Positions 15,344 through 24,164 of a DNA stretch of 64,000 nt are shown here, one piece after another. The stretch lies in NCBI GenBank assembly GCA_910577325.1, contig CAJTMR010000007.1, positions 62,001 through 126,000 on the forward strand. Reading direction: 5' to 3'. Each line of letters opens with the position of its first letter. Positions within the stretch are counted from its first letter, which is position 1. A program made the position numbers and the translations under genes. Origin of the DNA: an uncultured Parabacteroides sp. GTDB lineage: Bacteria > Bacteroidota > Bacteroidia > Bacteroidales > Tannerellaceae. Under the pieces are notes generated by a model that made no database searches, was not told the DNA's origin, and worked only from the letters and a program-made list of their open reading frames with translations.

Positions 15344-18300
15344 TTCGATATGTTTTTATTCAATAACTTCCTGACTTCCGTTTCCGACAGGTTCCGGCGA
15401 CAGGCGTAATCCTTCATCTGCTCCTCGTCGATAGGGCCAATCATGAAATATTGCGAATCCGGATGTGCAATATAAAGACCACTGATCGTCGCCGTCGGAT
15501 ACATCGCACCGTTTTCCGTCAACCGGACACCGATCTGCGACATATCCAACAACCGATCCAACGTATCGTTCAAAAGTTGGTCCGGCAATGAAGGATAACC
15601 GACAGCGGGACGTATTCCCTGATATTTCACTTTGTACAGGTCGGAGACGGAAAGCGATTCGTCCGGAGCATATCCCCAATATTCCTTACGAACCTTTTCA
15701 TGGAGATATTCGGCTGTAGCCTCGGCCAGACGGTCGGTCAAGGTTTGCAATAACATGGAATTATAGGTATCGCCCTCCTGCTCGAACCGTTCTTTCAGGG
15801 ATTCGACACCGACACCGGCTGTCACCACGAAAACCCCGACATAATCCGTACGCCCTCCCGATACCGGCATCACATAATCGGCCAGCGACTTATAAACACC
15901 CTCCTCTTTCTTCGTCTGTTGGCGCAAAACAGGCAGCAAGACATCCCCTATCCGGATGTTATCCCCGTCACTGTTTGCCGGGAAAAAGCCATAAACAGCC
16001 TTGCAATACTCTGCTTTCATCTCAACCAGGCGATCCAGCAGCTTGACAGCATCTTCATATAACCGCACAGCCTCCGATACCTTCGCCCGGTCTGCTTCCG
16101 GAAACTCGGCCAGCCAAGCGGCACGACAAGCGTCGCAGCCGTGTATTTGCGCAATTTCCGAGAAACGTCCGTTCAGTTTCCAGGCACTGAAGAAGAAACT
16201 CCAATGGATATATGGGATTATTTCTTCCAAAGGAAGAGAAGGAATCACCTGTACCCCGCTCTGGGCCGGGACAACCGGATTATAAGAGGCCCAGTCTGTC
16301 TTCGGACAGTTAGCCCGTGCTTCCGCCAACGACACCAGTATCTCTTTTTTCTTATCTATGGAGGCGCGCAAAGTCTCATACTCGCTATTCAACCGGTCAA
16401 CATAAGCATCCCGCGTATCCGGGTTCAACAGTTTAGCCGCAATCAACGGGTTTTGCGAGGCATCCTGTACATGAATGACAGGATAATCATAATGAGGAGC
16501 TATCTTAATGGCTGTATGCAACTTCGAAGTCGTAGCGCCGCCCACCATTATGGGAATACTCAGGCCGGCTTTCTGCATCTCGTCCGCCACATGAACCATC
16601 TCTTCAAGCGAAGGTGTGATCAGACCGGAAAGACAGACCAGGTCGGGCTTTTCTTCCATTGCCTTTTTCACAATCACGTCCGCCGGGACCATCACTCCCA
16701 AATCAATCACCTCATAGTTGTTACAAGCCAGGACAATCGAAACAATATTCTTTCCGATATCGTGTACATCCCCTTTCACTGTCGCAAACAGAACCTTTCC
16801 TGCCTTAGCAGAATCGGAAGATATCTTTTCCGCCTCGATTGCCGGTTGCAAAATGGCAACGGCCTTTTTCATCGTACGAGCAGTCTTGACAACCTGCGGC
16901 AAGAACATTTTTCCGATACCGAACAATTCGCCGACCTTGTTCATCCCGCTCATCAACGGTCCATCGATAATATCCACCGCACGCGGATAAACCTTCAATG
17001 CCTCCTGCAAATCTTCTTCCAGATGATCGCCGATCCCCTTGACCAACGCATATTCCAGCCGTTCCTTCAACGGATATTCACGCCAAATTTCCAACTTTTC
17101 TTCTCCTCCCTCCTGCGCTTTCACATGCAGCTCCTGGGCGTATGCGATCAATTCTTCCGCAGCTTCCGGGCGACGCGCCAGAATGACGTCTTCCAACAAT
17201 ATACGGAAAGAAGGTTCGATATCTTCATAGAGTACGGACGACGACGGATTCACGATCCCCATATCCATGCCTTTGCCAATCGCATGATACAGGAATACGG
17301 AATGCATGGCCTCCCGTACATAATTATTTCCGCGAAAAGAGAAAGAAAGATTGCTGACACCGCCGCTCACCTTCGCACCCGGCAAATTCTTCTTTATCCA
17401 TTCCACGGCACGGATAAAGTCCAAACCGTACCGGTCATGTTCCTCCATACCAGTAGCAATCGCCAGCACATTCGGATCGAAAATGATACCGTTCGGATCG
17501 AAATCGACTTTCTCCCGGAGGAGACGGTAAGCACGTCCGCAGATCTCGATCTTTCGTTCAAACGTATCAGCCTGCCCTTTTTCGTCAAAAGCCATCACGA
17601 CCGTAGCCGCTCCCAACTGCTTGATGCGAGCGGCATGTCGCAGGAATACCTCTTCGCCTTCTTTCAATGAAATCGAATTCACGATGCTTTTACCCTGCAC
17701 GCACATCAAACCCTTTTCGATCACCTCCCATTTCGATGAGTCGATCATCACAGGCACACGCGAAATATCAGGCTCGGAAGCGATCAGGTTCAGGAAAGTC
17801 GTCATCTCCTTCACGGCATCCAACATCCCGTCGTCCATATTGATATCGATCACTTGTGCGCCATCTTCCACCTGCTTGCGGGCAATCGTCAAAGCCTCTT
17901 CATAATTCTCTTCCTTGATCAGGCGCAAGAATTTACGTGAACCGGCCACATTGCATCGTTCACCGACATTCACGAAATTATTATCCGGCTTAACTTCAAG
18001 CAATTCCAAACCAGACAGCCAAAGACAACCAGGCTTGGAAGCCGGGACATGCGGCTTAGCCCCTCTTATCAGTTCAGGATATTTGGCGATATGTGCCGGC
18101 GTCGTACCGCAGCAACCTCCCAAAATATTCACCAGACCTTCGTCAATGAAGGGCTTTACATGAACAGCCATCTTTTCCGGCGTCTCATCATAGGAACCGA
18201 AACTGTTCGGCAGCCCGGCATTCGGATAAGCACTTATATAATAAGGGGCATGTTTGGCCAGTTCAACCAAGTAAGGTTTCATATCGGCAGCACCGAAAGA

Positions 18301-19035
18301 GCAATTCAAGCCGACACTGACAATATTGGCATGTTGCACGGAAGCCAAGAACGCGCGCAATGTCTGTCCAGAAAACGTACGTCCTCCCTGAGCCGATAGC
18401 GTCAGAGAAAGCATAATAGGCAAATCCTTACCTTTTTCCTTCAGCACGGTCTCGGCAGCTTCCAGTCCGGCTTTCACATTCAGCGTGTCGAAAGTCGTTT
18501 CAAACAGGATGATATCCACGCCACCGTCAACCAAGGCGTCTACCTGTTCCTTATAGGCGTCATACAAATCCATATAAGTGACAGCCCGGTAAGCCGGATC
18601 ACTTACGTCGGGGCTCATCGACGCCGTCTTATTGGTCGGGCCGACAGAGCCGGCAACAAAGATCGTGCGACCCGGATGTTCCGCCATAAAGCCGTCGGCC
18701 ACCTCGCGCGCCAACTTTCCGGCAGCCAAGTTGATATTCCGTACCTGCCCCTGCATGCCGTAGTCTTCCATCGAGACGGCATTTGCATTGAAAGTGTTGG
18801 TAGCAAAAATATCAGCACCGGCATCCAAATACTGACGGTGAATCGATTTGATCACATCCGGCCGGGTAATACACAACAGGTCGTTATTTCCTTTCAGGTC
18901 GCTCGCCCAACCGGCAAACTGTTCTCCGCGATAATCCTTCTCGGTCAATTTAAACCCTTGGACCATCGTACCCATTCCTCCGTCCAGAATCAAAATACGT
19001 TCTTTCAGGACATTCAAAAATATATCTTTATCCAT
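15340..19035 (-). CDS. metH: cobalamin-dependent methionine synthase
   Basis: A 1231-residue four-module enzyme that transfers a methyl group from 5-methyltetrahydrofolate to homocysteine through methylcobalamin. The homocysteine domain (1-330) has the zinc cysteines Cys245 and Cys308/Cys309 (GGCCGTT). The folate domain (350-620) contains NVGERCNVAGS and the IDINMDDGMLD stretch. The cap and B12 domain (650-890) has the cobalt ligand His758 in GDVHDIGKN. The reactivation domain (900-1231) includes RPAVGYPSLPD and the C-terminal YFMIG. All modules are intact. It begins 9 bp after smpB. No cobalamin riboswitch is seen upstream, as expected for an internal operon gene. Cobalamin must be imported or made elsewhere. 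Confidence 0.98.
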   Translation of the reverse strand: MDKDIFLNVLKERILILDGGMGTMVQGFKLTEKDYRGEQFAGWASDLKGNNDLLCITRPDVIKSIHRQYLDAGADIFATNTFNANAVSMEDYGMQGQVRNINLAAGKLAREVADGFMAEHPGRTIFVAGSVGPTNKTASMSPDVSDPAYRAVTYMDLYDAYKEQVDALVDGGVDIILFETTFDTLNVKAGLEAAETVLKEKGKDLPIMLSLTLSAQGGRTFSGQTLRAFLASVQHANIVSVGLNCSFGAADMKPYLVELAKHAPYYISAYPNAGLPNSFGSYDETPEKMAVHVKPFIDEGLVNILGGCCGTTPAHIAKYPELIRGAKPHVPASKPGCLWLSGLELLEVKPDNNFVNVGERCNVAGSRKFLRLIKEENYEEALTIARKQVEDGAQVIDINMDDGMLDAVKEMTTFLNLIASEPDISRVPVMIDSSKWEVIEKGLMCVQGKSIVNSISLKEGEEVFLRHAARIKQLGAATVVMAFDEKGQADTFERKIEICGRAYRLLREKVDFDPNGIIFDPNVLAIATGMEEHDRYGLDFIRAVEWIKKNLPGAKVSGGVSNLSFSFRGNNYVREAMHSVFLYHAIGKGMDMGIVNPSSSVLYEDIEPSFRILLEDVILARRPEAAEELIAYAQELHVKAQEGGEEKLEIWREYPLKERLEYALVKGIGDHLEEDLQEALKVYPRAVDIIDGPLMSGMNKVGELFGIGKMFLPQVVKTARTMKKAVAILQPAIEAEKISSDSAKAGKVLFATVKGDVHDIGKNIVSIVLACNNYEVIDLGVMVPADVIVKKAMEEKPDLVCLSGLITPSLEEMVHVADEMQKAGLSIPIMVGGATTSKLHTAIKIAPHYDYPVIHVQDASQNPLIAAKLLNPDTRDAYVDRLNSEYETLRASIDKKKEILVSLAEARANCPKTDWASYNPVVPAQSGVQVIPSLPLEEIIPYIHWSFFFSAWKLNGRFSEIAQIHGCDACRAAWLAEFPEADRAKVSEAVRLYEDAVKLLDRLVEMKAEYCKAVYGFFPANSDGDNIRIGDVLLPVLRQQTKKEEGVYKSLADYVMPVSGGRTDYVGVFVVTAGVGVESLKERFEQEGDTYNSMLLQTLTDRLAEATAEYLHEKVRKEYWGYAPDESLSVSDLYKVKYQGIRPAVGYPSLPDQLLNDTLDRLLDMSQIGVRLTENGAMYPTATISGLYIAHPDSQYFMIGPIDEEQMKDYACRRNLSETEVRKLLNKNISN

Positions 19036-19044
19036 AAAGGTTCG

Positions 19045-19506
19045 TTACCGTTTAAACGCACGATCCATCTCCCTGCGGTCGTCCCGCTCCTTGATAGAGT
19101 CGCGTTTGTCATATTCCTTCTTACCTTTGGCGATAGCGACAACGATTTTTGCCAGTCCCTTCTCATTAATGAAAAGACGAGTCGGAACAATCGTAAAGCC
19201 ACTATTGCGGGCAGCCGTTTCTATCTTCCGCAATTCTTTTTTAGTCAACAGCAACTTACGGTCACGGCGAGCCGTATGGTTATTGTATGTACCATAGAAA
19301 TATTCCGCCACATACATATTCTTCACCCACAATTCACCTTTCTCCACAATACAGAACGTATCTACCAAACTCGCCTTTCCCAGACGGATCGATTTTATTT
19401 CCGTTCCGGTCAGCACGATCCCCGCCGTAAACGTATCGAGCAACTCATAATCGAAAGTCGCCCGCTTGTTCTTTATCTGTATGTTATTACTAATCTTCTC
19501 TTTCAT
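19045..19506 (-). CDS. smpB: SsrA-binding protein
   Basis: A 153-residue tmRNA-binding protein essential for trans-translation (rescue of stalled ribosomes). Family signatures are clear: NKRATFDYELLDTFTAGIVL at the N-terminus, GTEIKSIR, then a basic tail from about 125 (KGKKEYDKRDSIKERD) that enters the ribosome A site. Length is typical. Upstream is a Yip1-type membrane gene ending 12 bp away; downstream is metH. The tmRNA gene itself is not in the window. Confidence 0.97.
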   Translation of the reverse strand: MKEKISNNIQIKNKRATFDYELLDTFTAGIVLTGTEIKSIRLGKASLVDTFCIVEKGELWVKNMYVAEYFYGTYNNHTARRDRKLLLTKKELRKIETAARNSGFTIVPTRLFINEKGLAKIVVAIAKGKKEYDKRDSIKERDDRREMDRAFKR

Positions 19507-19518
19507 CTTATTCTTTTA

Positions 19519-20085
19519 TCAAAAACGCAAACCAGGCATCAACATGGAAAGAATGATCTCAATCAACCAAGGGGTCAACAGAATCAAACCTGTCGCAATC
19601 CCTACAAACTTCAAGCGTATCTTTTCCTCCACCTGCATATAAGAACTGGCCCCTTCCCACACGATATAAAACGTATATAAGACAAATATACGCAAAAAGA
19701 AAAACTCAGGAAGCAGCATCAACACGATATTCAATGTAAACAGCAATGAGGACGAATAACCGACAAAACGTTGACACAGCCTCACATCCTTCTCCCGTTT
19801 GAACAATCCCTGCCAAAGTTCGTTCAACAAATAAGAAGCCAGATAAAAACCGCCGAATGCGGCGACCAATGTCCGGATAGACGATTTCAGCGCCAGTTCG
19901 ACATCAAACTCTTTCCGGGTGAACAGCACACCCAGAAAAGCCGCCACCGTAACGAATCCGATCAGGGGATACACAAACCGGGATAAAAACTCATCGTCAT
20001 TTTCTTCTTTTCTCGTTAGAATATCCCACGCCTTCGCCGGCTGGGAGATGATGGCCACGACCAATTTAAATATTTCTTTATACAT
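19519..20085 (-). CDS. Yip1-family integral membrane protein
   Basis: 188 residues with about five membrane helices (near 35-55, 72-92, 107-125, 130-145 and 160-180). The N-terminal cytoplasmic part, FKLVVAIISQPAKAWDIL, matches the start of bacterial Yip1/DUF1282-type proteins, whose function is unknown. It lies 12 bp upstream of smpB and 32 bp after the NigD-like gene, in the same direction, so it is probably cotranscribed with both. No enzyme motifs. Confidence 0.7.
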   Translation of the reverse strand: MYKEIFKLVVAIISQPAKAWDILTRKEENDDEFLSRFVYPLIGFVTVAAFLGVLFTRKEFDVELALKSSIRTLVAAFGGFYLASYLLNELWQGLFKREKDVRLCQRFVGYSSSLLFTLNIVLMLLPEFFFLRIFVLYTFYIVWEGASSYMQVEEKIRLKFVGIATGLILLTPWLIEIILSMLMPGLRF

Positions 20086-20117
20086 TTTTCAATACGTTCG
20101 TTTGCTATTTTATTGTT

Positions 20118-20879
20118 TTATTTACCTTCTCCAGTCAAGTCTATGGTAAAAATATCAGAACTTTTCCAGTTTATCGACGCAGAGTCTTTCCCGAATGAAT
20201 ACGCATAGTTAATGCGGAACTTCAGTTCATCCGAATGATTCTTTTCCGCCTCTTTCACCAAATTTTCTATATTGAAGGCACAAGGGATAATCATCGACTC
20301 GCCTCTTGTCGTGTCCGCCTTTATTCTGACCGTGCGAAGGTAGAGGTCATAAATCTTATCGTCTCCCAGCCGCTCATCCGGACTATAGGACAAAGAAAAA
20401 CTATCCACCTGGTTTGCCGGATGATTGCCCATCACCGTGAACAGAAACAAATTCCCCCTAATATAAGCGGTACGTGCTTGAAGAGAAGAAAGCAGCAGCT
20501 CATTCTTTTCAACAGTGGAAGTATCGGTCAACGTATTGAAAAAACCCCACCGTCTGACCTCAGAGATCGTATTCTCATAAATGACAGCCTCGATATAACT
20601 GGTATCCGTTCCAGCTCCCATATTGTTCGCAGTCCCGTAATCGATGGAATAATCAAACAAAATACATTCACCGTTTTCCACATTGGCCTTCTGGAAGTCA
20701 TCCGAAGAAACCACCACGTCTCCTTTGGTATAAACAGCTTTACCCGGTCCGTATCCGGTCACTACGACCCCAGCCTGATTTGCCATCGTCAACTGGGTGG
20801 CCGGGTCTCCCAAACAAGAACTCAACATAACCAAACAAAAGGCCCAAATGCCATATAATACTGTTTTTCTCATTTCCAT
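20118..20879 (-). CDS. NigD-like lipoprotein
   Basis: A 253-residue secreted protein with a lipoprotein signal (MLSSC, Cys22). The mature part starts with a small beta domain (about 35-65) and continues into a beta-sandwich rich in short strands (about 70-250). This resembles the two-domain layout of NigD-like lipoproteins, common Bacteroidales cell-envelope proteins of unknown role. The assignment rests on general pattern, not on a diagnostic motif. It is first in the transcription unit running through yip1, smpB, metH and DUF3810, and has a near-perfect promoter 50-80 bp upstream. Confidence 0.6.
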   Translation of the reverse strand: MEMRKTVLYGIWAFCLVMLSSCLGDPATQLTMANQAGVVVTGYGPGKAVYTKGDVVVSSDDFQKANVENGECILFDYSIDYGTANNMGAGTDTSYIEAVIYENTISEVRRWGFFNTLTDTSTVEKNELLLSSLQARTAYIRGNLFLFTVMGNHPANQVDSFSLSYSPDERLGDDKIYDLYLRTVRIKADTTRGESMIIPCAFNIENLVKEAEKNHSDELKFRINYAYSFGKDSASINWKSSDIFTIDLTGEGK

Positions 20880-20928
20880 ATATAAATTAGAAGTCTATTT
20901 ATCTTCCTCTCCTAATGGAGGAAACGCA

Positions 20929-20959
20929 CAAAGGTACGAAAAAAGGTTTATACGGCAAA
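20929..20959 (-). promoter_or_regulatory. promoter of the NigD-like gene
   Basis: TTTG (complement 20956-20959) and TACCTTTG (complement 20929-20936) with exactly 19 bp between them. The expected start lies about 42 nt before the ATG at 20879. It borders the dispersed repeat beginning near 20977. Confidence 0.8.
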
Positions 20960-20976
20960 AGTTACCCTTTTTGTTT

Positions 20977-21172
20977 CCAGGGCAACCGCACCAAAATCAG
21001 AAAGCGTCCGTCTGTTTTCGCCACCGATACGGACTAACTACATAAATGTTTTTTGCAAAAACTACTATCATACTATCACATTCGCCTGTATATTACTTCA
21101 AACCAATATGTTATAACATGATAGTTGCCATTTTCTACTATCATTCATCTGTCATAACTATCATGGTATAAA
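20977..21172 (-). repeat. dispersed ~190-bp repeat, copy A
   Basis: Read on the - strand this segment runs from GACAGATGAATGATAGT through TGATAGTATGATAGTAG and TTAGTCCGTATCGGTGGCGA to GGTGCGGTTGCCC. It aligns over nearly its whole length with 32161-32356 (copy C) and in part with 21519-21693 (copy B), which faces the other way. No coding capacity. Flanks nothing recognisable as a transposase. Confidence 0.8.
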
Positions 21173-21194
21173 ACGATAACATCTTGTGTATCAA

Positions 21195-21488
21195 TCATAC
21201 GATAAAAACAGGGACCGTCCGGAAACAGGTGCAAAATAGGTTAAAACGGCTTCTTTTTTCATCAAGACAAGCTTTTCTTTTGTCAAAAACAGCTTGCAGA
21301 GCCGCTTGAGACCCGGGTGTACCCACTACGGAGACCCGGGTGCGGGAGAGGCGCAGACCCGGGTCTGCGCGAAGCCCTGACGGGGATGCAGAGAAGTTTA
21401 TCCGCCGTGTCGGAGGTACTTTTACGCCCTGTTTTTGCATCTTTTTCGCCGATGGCCACTTTTGTATACATAAACATAAACAGCGCAT
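21195..21488 (-). other. uncertain ORF between inverted repeat copies A and B
   Basis: An open frame of 97 codons fills the space between the two inverted copies. The predicted protein is basic, has no known domain, and its middle is dictated by the GACCCGGGT repeats. A start is possible but no promoter or ribosome site stands out. It could be the remnant of a small gene once carried by the repeat element, or chance. Listed so the 900-bp gap is described. Confidence 0.25.
21310..21370. repeat. GACCCGGGT triplicate with 20-bp perfect palindrome
   Basis: GACCCGGGT occurs at 21310-21318, 21333-21341 and 21356-21364, spaced 23 bp apart. The third copy is the centre of GCGCAGACCCGGGTCTGCGC (21351-21370), a perfect palindrome. 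The block is markedly GC-rich compared with the AT-rich repeat arms on both sides. Confidence 0.85.
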
Positions 21489-21518
21489 TATCAGCTATAT
21501 AAACAAATAGTCATGCAA

Positions 21519-21693
21519 AAAACATGATAGATGCATGATGGTAGAATGATAGTAGAAAACAGTAACTGTCATGCTTTAACACATTGTAAGACAACAGTTA
21601 ATAACCGGATATGATAGTATGATAGTTGATTTGCGAAATTTTCATGGGAGAAGAGAAGTGGTTCCGGATAGCAATTTCTGGTGCGGTTGCCTG
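21519..21693 (+). repeat. dispersed ~190-bp repeat, copy B
   Basis: Carries GAATGATAGTAGAAAACAG, ATGATAGTATGATAGTTG and GGTGCGGTTGCC in the same order as copy C (32161-32356) and as the reverse complement of copy A. The part matching GTCCGTATCGGTGGCGA has diverged. Together A and B form a long inverted repeat around 21173-21518. Confidence 0.7.
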
Positions 21694-21711
21694 ATTTTAT
21701 ACCACCATATA

Positions 21712-21742
21712 TTTGTATTGTACACGAAAATTCATATCTTTG
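21712..21742 (+). promoter_or_regulatory. rpsP promoter
   Basis: TTTG at 21712-21715 and TATCTTTG at 21735-21742, 19 bp apart. Transcription should begin near 21749, leaving a leader of about 33 nt before rpsP. Confidence 0.85.
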
Positions 21743-21781
21743 CACCCGCTAATACAAACAGCTTAAATTAATTATTCAAAC

Positions 21782-22327
21782 ATGGCAACAAAAATTAGAT
21801 TGCAGAGACACGGTCGCAAAAGCTACGCTTTTTACCAGATCGTAGTCGCAGACAGCAGGGCTCCACGTGATGGAAAGTTTATTGAAAGGATAGGTTCTTA
21901 TAATCCGAACACTAATCCTGCTACAGTAGATTTGAACTTCGAAAGAGCTTTGTATTGGTTACAGGTAGGTGCACAACCTACAGATACCACTCGTAACATC
22001 CTTTCACGCGAAGGTGTTTGCTTGAAAAAGCATTTACTGGAAGGTGTCAAGAAAGGTGCATTCGACGAAGCAACTGCTGAAACTAAGTTTCAGGCTTGGT
22101 TGAAAGACAAAAAGGCTTCTGTTCAAGCAGTAAAAGACAAAGATAGCGAAGCTGCAAAAGTTATCGCCATCGCTCGTTTGGAAGCAGAAAAAGAAGCAAA
22201 CAAGGCAAAAGCAGAAATCGTAGCTAAAAAGAAAGCAGAATTGGCTGCCGCTGAAGCTGCTAAACAAGCTGAAGAAGCTGCTGCCGCTCAGGCCGCTGAA
22301 GCTCCTGAAGCAGAAAGCGCTGAATAA
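21782..22327 (+). CDS. rpsP: 30S ribosomal protein S16
   Basis: A 181-residue protein whose first 80 residues are the standard S16 domain (KIRLQRHGRKSYAFYQIVVA, then DGKFIERIGSYNP). S16 helps assemble the 30S subunit. The remaining 100 residues are a long Ala/Glu/Lys-rich helical extension (many KAE and AAEAAKQAEE runs), which is common in Bacteroidota but absent from E. coli S16 (82 residues). It is monocistronic, with a strong promoter and a clean terminator (22351-22380). Confidence 0.97.
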   Translation: MATKIRLQRHGRKSYAFYQIVVADSRAPRDGKFIERIGSYNPNTNPATVDLNFERALYWLQVGAQPTDTTRNILSREGVCLKKHLLEGVKKGAFDEATAETKFQAWLKDKKASVQAVKDKDSEAAKVIAIARLEAEKEANKAKAEIVAKKKAELAAAEAAKQAEEAAAAQAAEAPEAESAE

Positions 22328-22350
22328 TTCGGACTTTGCCAAAATAAAAG

Positions 22351-22380
22351 AGAGGACATTCCAAAGATGTCCTCTTTTTT
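22351..22380 (+). terminator. rpsP rho-independent terminator
   Basis: Stem AGAGGACAT/ATGTCCTCT followed by TTTTTT, 24 bp after the rpsP stop. Confidence 0.92.
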
Positions 22381-22489
22381 ATTATATATCCTCTACCTCT
22401 TCTCTAATATTTGAAAAAAAATGCCCGATCCTACAAGAGAACCAGGCATTCCAAATCACAACGCTTTCAATCGGTATATAAAGACTTTG

Positions 22490-22534
22490 AATCTGTTTAA
22501 ATGTTCTTCAGAATGAAGAACATTTAAACAGATT
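22490..22534. terminator. 19-bp perfect hairpin after the thioredoxin gene
   Basis: Perfect stem with arms AATCTGTTTAAATGTTCTT and its complement, loop CAGAATG. It ends 2 bp from the thioredoxin stop codon. It has a T-rich tail only on the + strand. The core CTGTTTAAAT is shared with the ends of the MITE-like elements, possibly by descent from one. Confidence 0.65.
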
Positions 22535-22536
22535 CT

Positions 22537-23007
22537 TTATTTTTTAAGCAAGAAATTGTCTATCTGCTCCACAAACTGTTCTTTCGACAAAGCCCCCTGA
22601 GCAATCTGAGGTTTACCAGTCTTGGGTATGAACAGCAATGTCGGAATACTTTGTATGCCGAATGCCGAAGCCAATTCTTTTTCATCATCTACATTTATCT
22701 TATAAATGACAATATCATCCTTATATTGTACAGCCAGTTCTTTCAAGATCGGAGAGACTTTCTTGCAGGGGCCGCACCAGTCTGCATAGAAATCAACAAT
22801 AGCCGGTTTATTTCCTTCATATACCCATTGCGTCTGATTCTTTTCGTAATTATAGACTTTCAACAGAAAGTCCGCCTTATTCAAAGCAATCACTTCCGCC
22901 TGTGCAGAGGACTTTTCCTTTTCATTCTTTTCCGGCTTGGCGGACATAGAGCAACTAAACAAAGTTAACGCAACCACAACTATCCATAGACTTTTGAAAC
23001 TTCTCAT
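22537..23007 (-). CDS. thioredoxin-fold lipoprotein
   Basis: 156 residues. A lipoprotein signal (LFSC, Cys19) places it in the periplasm or envelope. The thioredoxin fold occupies about 38-154 with the redox motif WCGPC (Cys78, Cys81), the cis-proline in SIPTLLF and the usual VDFYADWCGPCKK context. It should act as a thiol-disulfide oxidoreductase, probably a reductant in the envelope, like the exported thioredoxins of Bacteroides (TrxP type). A poorly conserved spacer follows the signal (24-40). It stands alone, with a 19-bp hairpin straight after the stop. Confidence 0.9.
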   Translation of the reverse strand: MRSFKSLWIVVVALTLFSCSMSAKPEKNEKEKSSAQAEVIALNKADFLLKVYNYEKNQTQWVYEGNKPAIVDFYADWCGPCKKVSPILKELAVQYKDDIVIYKINVDDEKELASAFGIQSIPTLLFIPKTGKPQIAQGALSKEQFVEQIDNFLLKK

Positions 23008-23088
23008 ATAACACTTTTATTATTTAATTATTAGTGATACAAAAATAGGAATAAAAACCCACAAATATCACATTCATTTCACAAAGAT

Positions 23089-24129
23089 TTACTTCTTCTT
23101 CCGCTCGACAGGCGACGGAACTTTCTTTGCATACTTATCCCGGTCACAAACAATCTTTCCATCCACATATTCCAGCTCGGCCATCTGGATAGAGGCACGA
23201 TGATAGTTCCAAGTACTCTCTTCCACTTCGATGCCATCCATTTTATAGGTTCGTCCCGGATGGGTAAAATAGAAGATAAAGGCACGGTCGCCGATCACAA
23301 CGACATCACAATGCCTCCCCTGATCGAAATCGTCCGGACGGAGGCCCGGCTTGTTCAGGATTGTCGAGTTATAGGTCCAGTTAGCCGCATCGTCCGATTC
23401 GTAGCAATGCAAGCCGACATACCCCAAATTACATTCGTCGATGATGTTCCAGTATTTATTCTTCCAATAAAAGACGATCGGCCCTTTATGGGGAACGTCG
23501 TCGATCTCGCATTTGCCGGTAATTTTCCAGGTTGTCAGATCCTTGCTCACACCCGTATTCGTTTTGGAGTCGGGAGTCTTATACCACATCTTCCACGTCC
23601 CGTCCGGCATCCGGAAGGCCGAAGCGTCGATGCAACCATGCGTGCCCTCTATTTCCTCCACCAGGTCCCAGTTCATCAGATCCTTGCTTTTGTAGAAGAC
23701 GAGCCGTGCATCTCCGCCCCAGAAAGGATGGATGCCGGGGATAAAGGTGACGATCATATAATAGGTATCCTTGTGCCTGAATACATCGGGAGCCCAGAAA
23801 GTGCTCTGCCCCTGCATCGGTTCCGGCAAGTTCGCCGTTCCGACATAATACCAGCTTTTGCCATTGTTTTTAGTGGCGGCGATTCCGACCTTGCTTCCGT
23901 ACACACATGCCACCTCCTGCAAATTAGGGACATTGGCACGGCGTTGGGTGTAAAACATCCACCACTCCTGACGTTCTTCATTCCATTCAAGCGTCGGATC
24001 AGTCGGACCGTCATAGATCGGGCAACGGAACAAAGGAGCCGGCGCATGTTCGATGTCAAACGGTTTATCCTGTGCAAAAACGCTCGTCCCGCAAAACAGG
24101 ATCATCAACATATATACTATTCTTTTCAT
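23089..24129 (-). CDS. secreted GH43/GH117-like five-bladed propeller glycosidase
   Basis: 346 residues. The start at 24129 (MKRIVYMLMILF) gives a clean signal peptide ending near VFAQD; an ATG nine codons upstream is less likely. The mature protein repeats the five-bladed propeller pattern of the GH43/GH117 clans: YDGPTDPTLEW with the likely catalytic-base Asp, FWAPDVFRHKDTYYMIVTF, and DASAFRMPDGTWKMWYK. A less usual stretch, RPDDFDQGRHCDVVV, comes near residue 285. Substrate unknown; these folds act on arabinan, xylan, galactan or agar-type sugars. It starts 36 bp after the GH2 gene and is the last gene of the first PUL. Confidence 0.75.
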   Translation of the reverse strand: MKRIVYMLMILFCGTSVFAQDKPFDIEHAPAPLFRCPIYDGPTDPTLEWNEERQEWWMFYTQRRANVPNLQEVACVYGSKVGIAATKNNGKSWYYVGTANLPEPMQGQSTFWAPDVFRHKDTYYMIVTFIPGIHPFWGGDARLVFYKSKDLMNWDLVEEIEGTHGCIDASAFRMPDGTWKMWYKTPDSKTNTGVSKDLTTWKITGKCEIDDVPHKGPIVFYWKNKYWNIIDECNLGYVGLHCYESDDAANWTYNSTILNKPGLRPDDFDQGRHCDVVVIGDRAFIFYFTHPGRTYKMDGIEVEESTWNYHRASIQMAELEYVDGKIVCDRDKYAKKVPSPVERKKK

Positions 24130-24164
24130 GCTATTCAGATTATACGTGTTATACATTATATATA

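Noticed and set aside
16141..17670. 509-codon ORF (+) antisense to metH
   Set aside because: Antisense shadow; metH is complete and highly conserved.
19036..19100. Cobalamin riboswitch before metH
   Set aside because: metH starts 9 bp after smpB; no room for a riboswitch.
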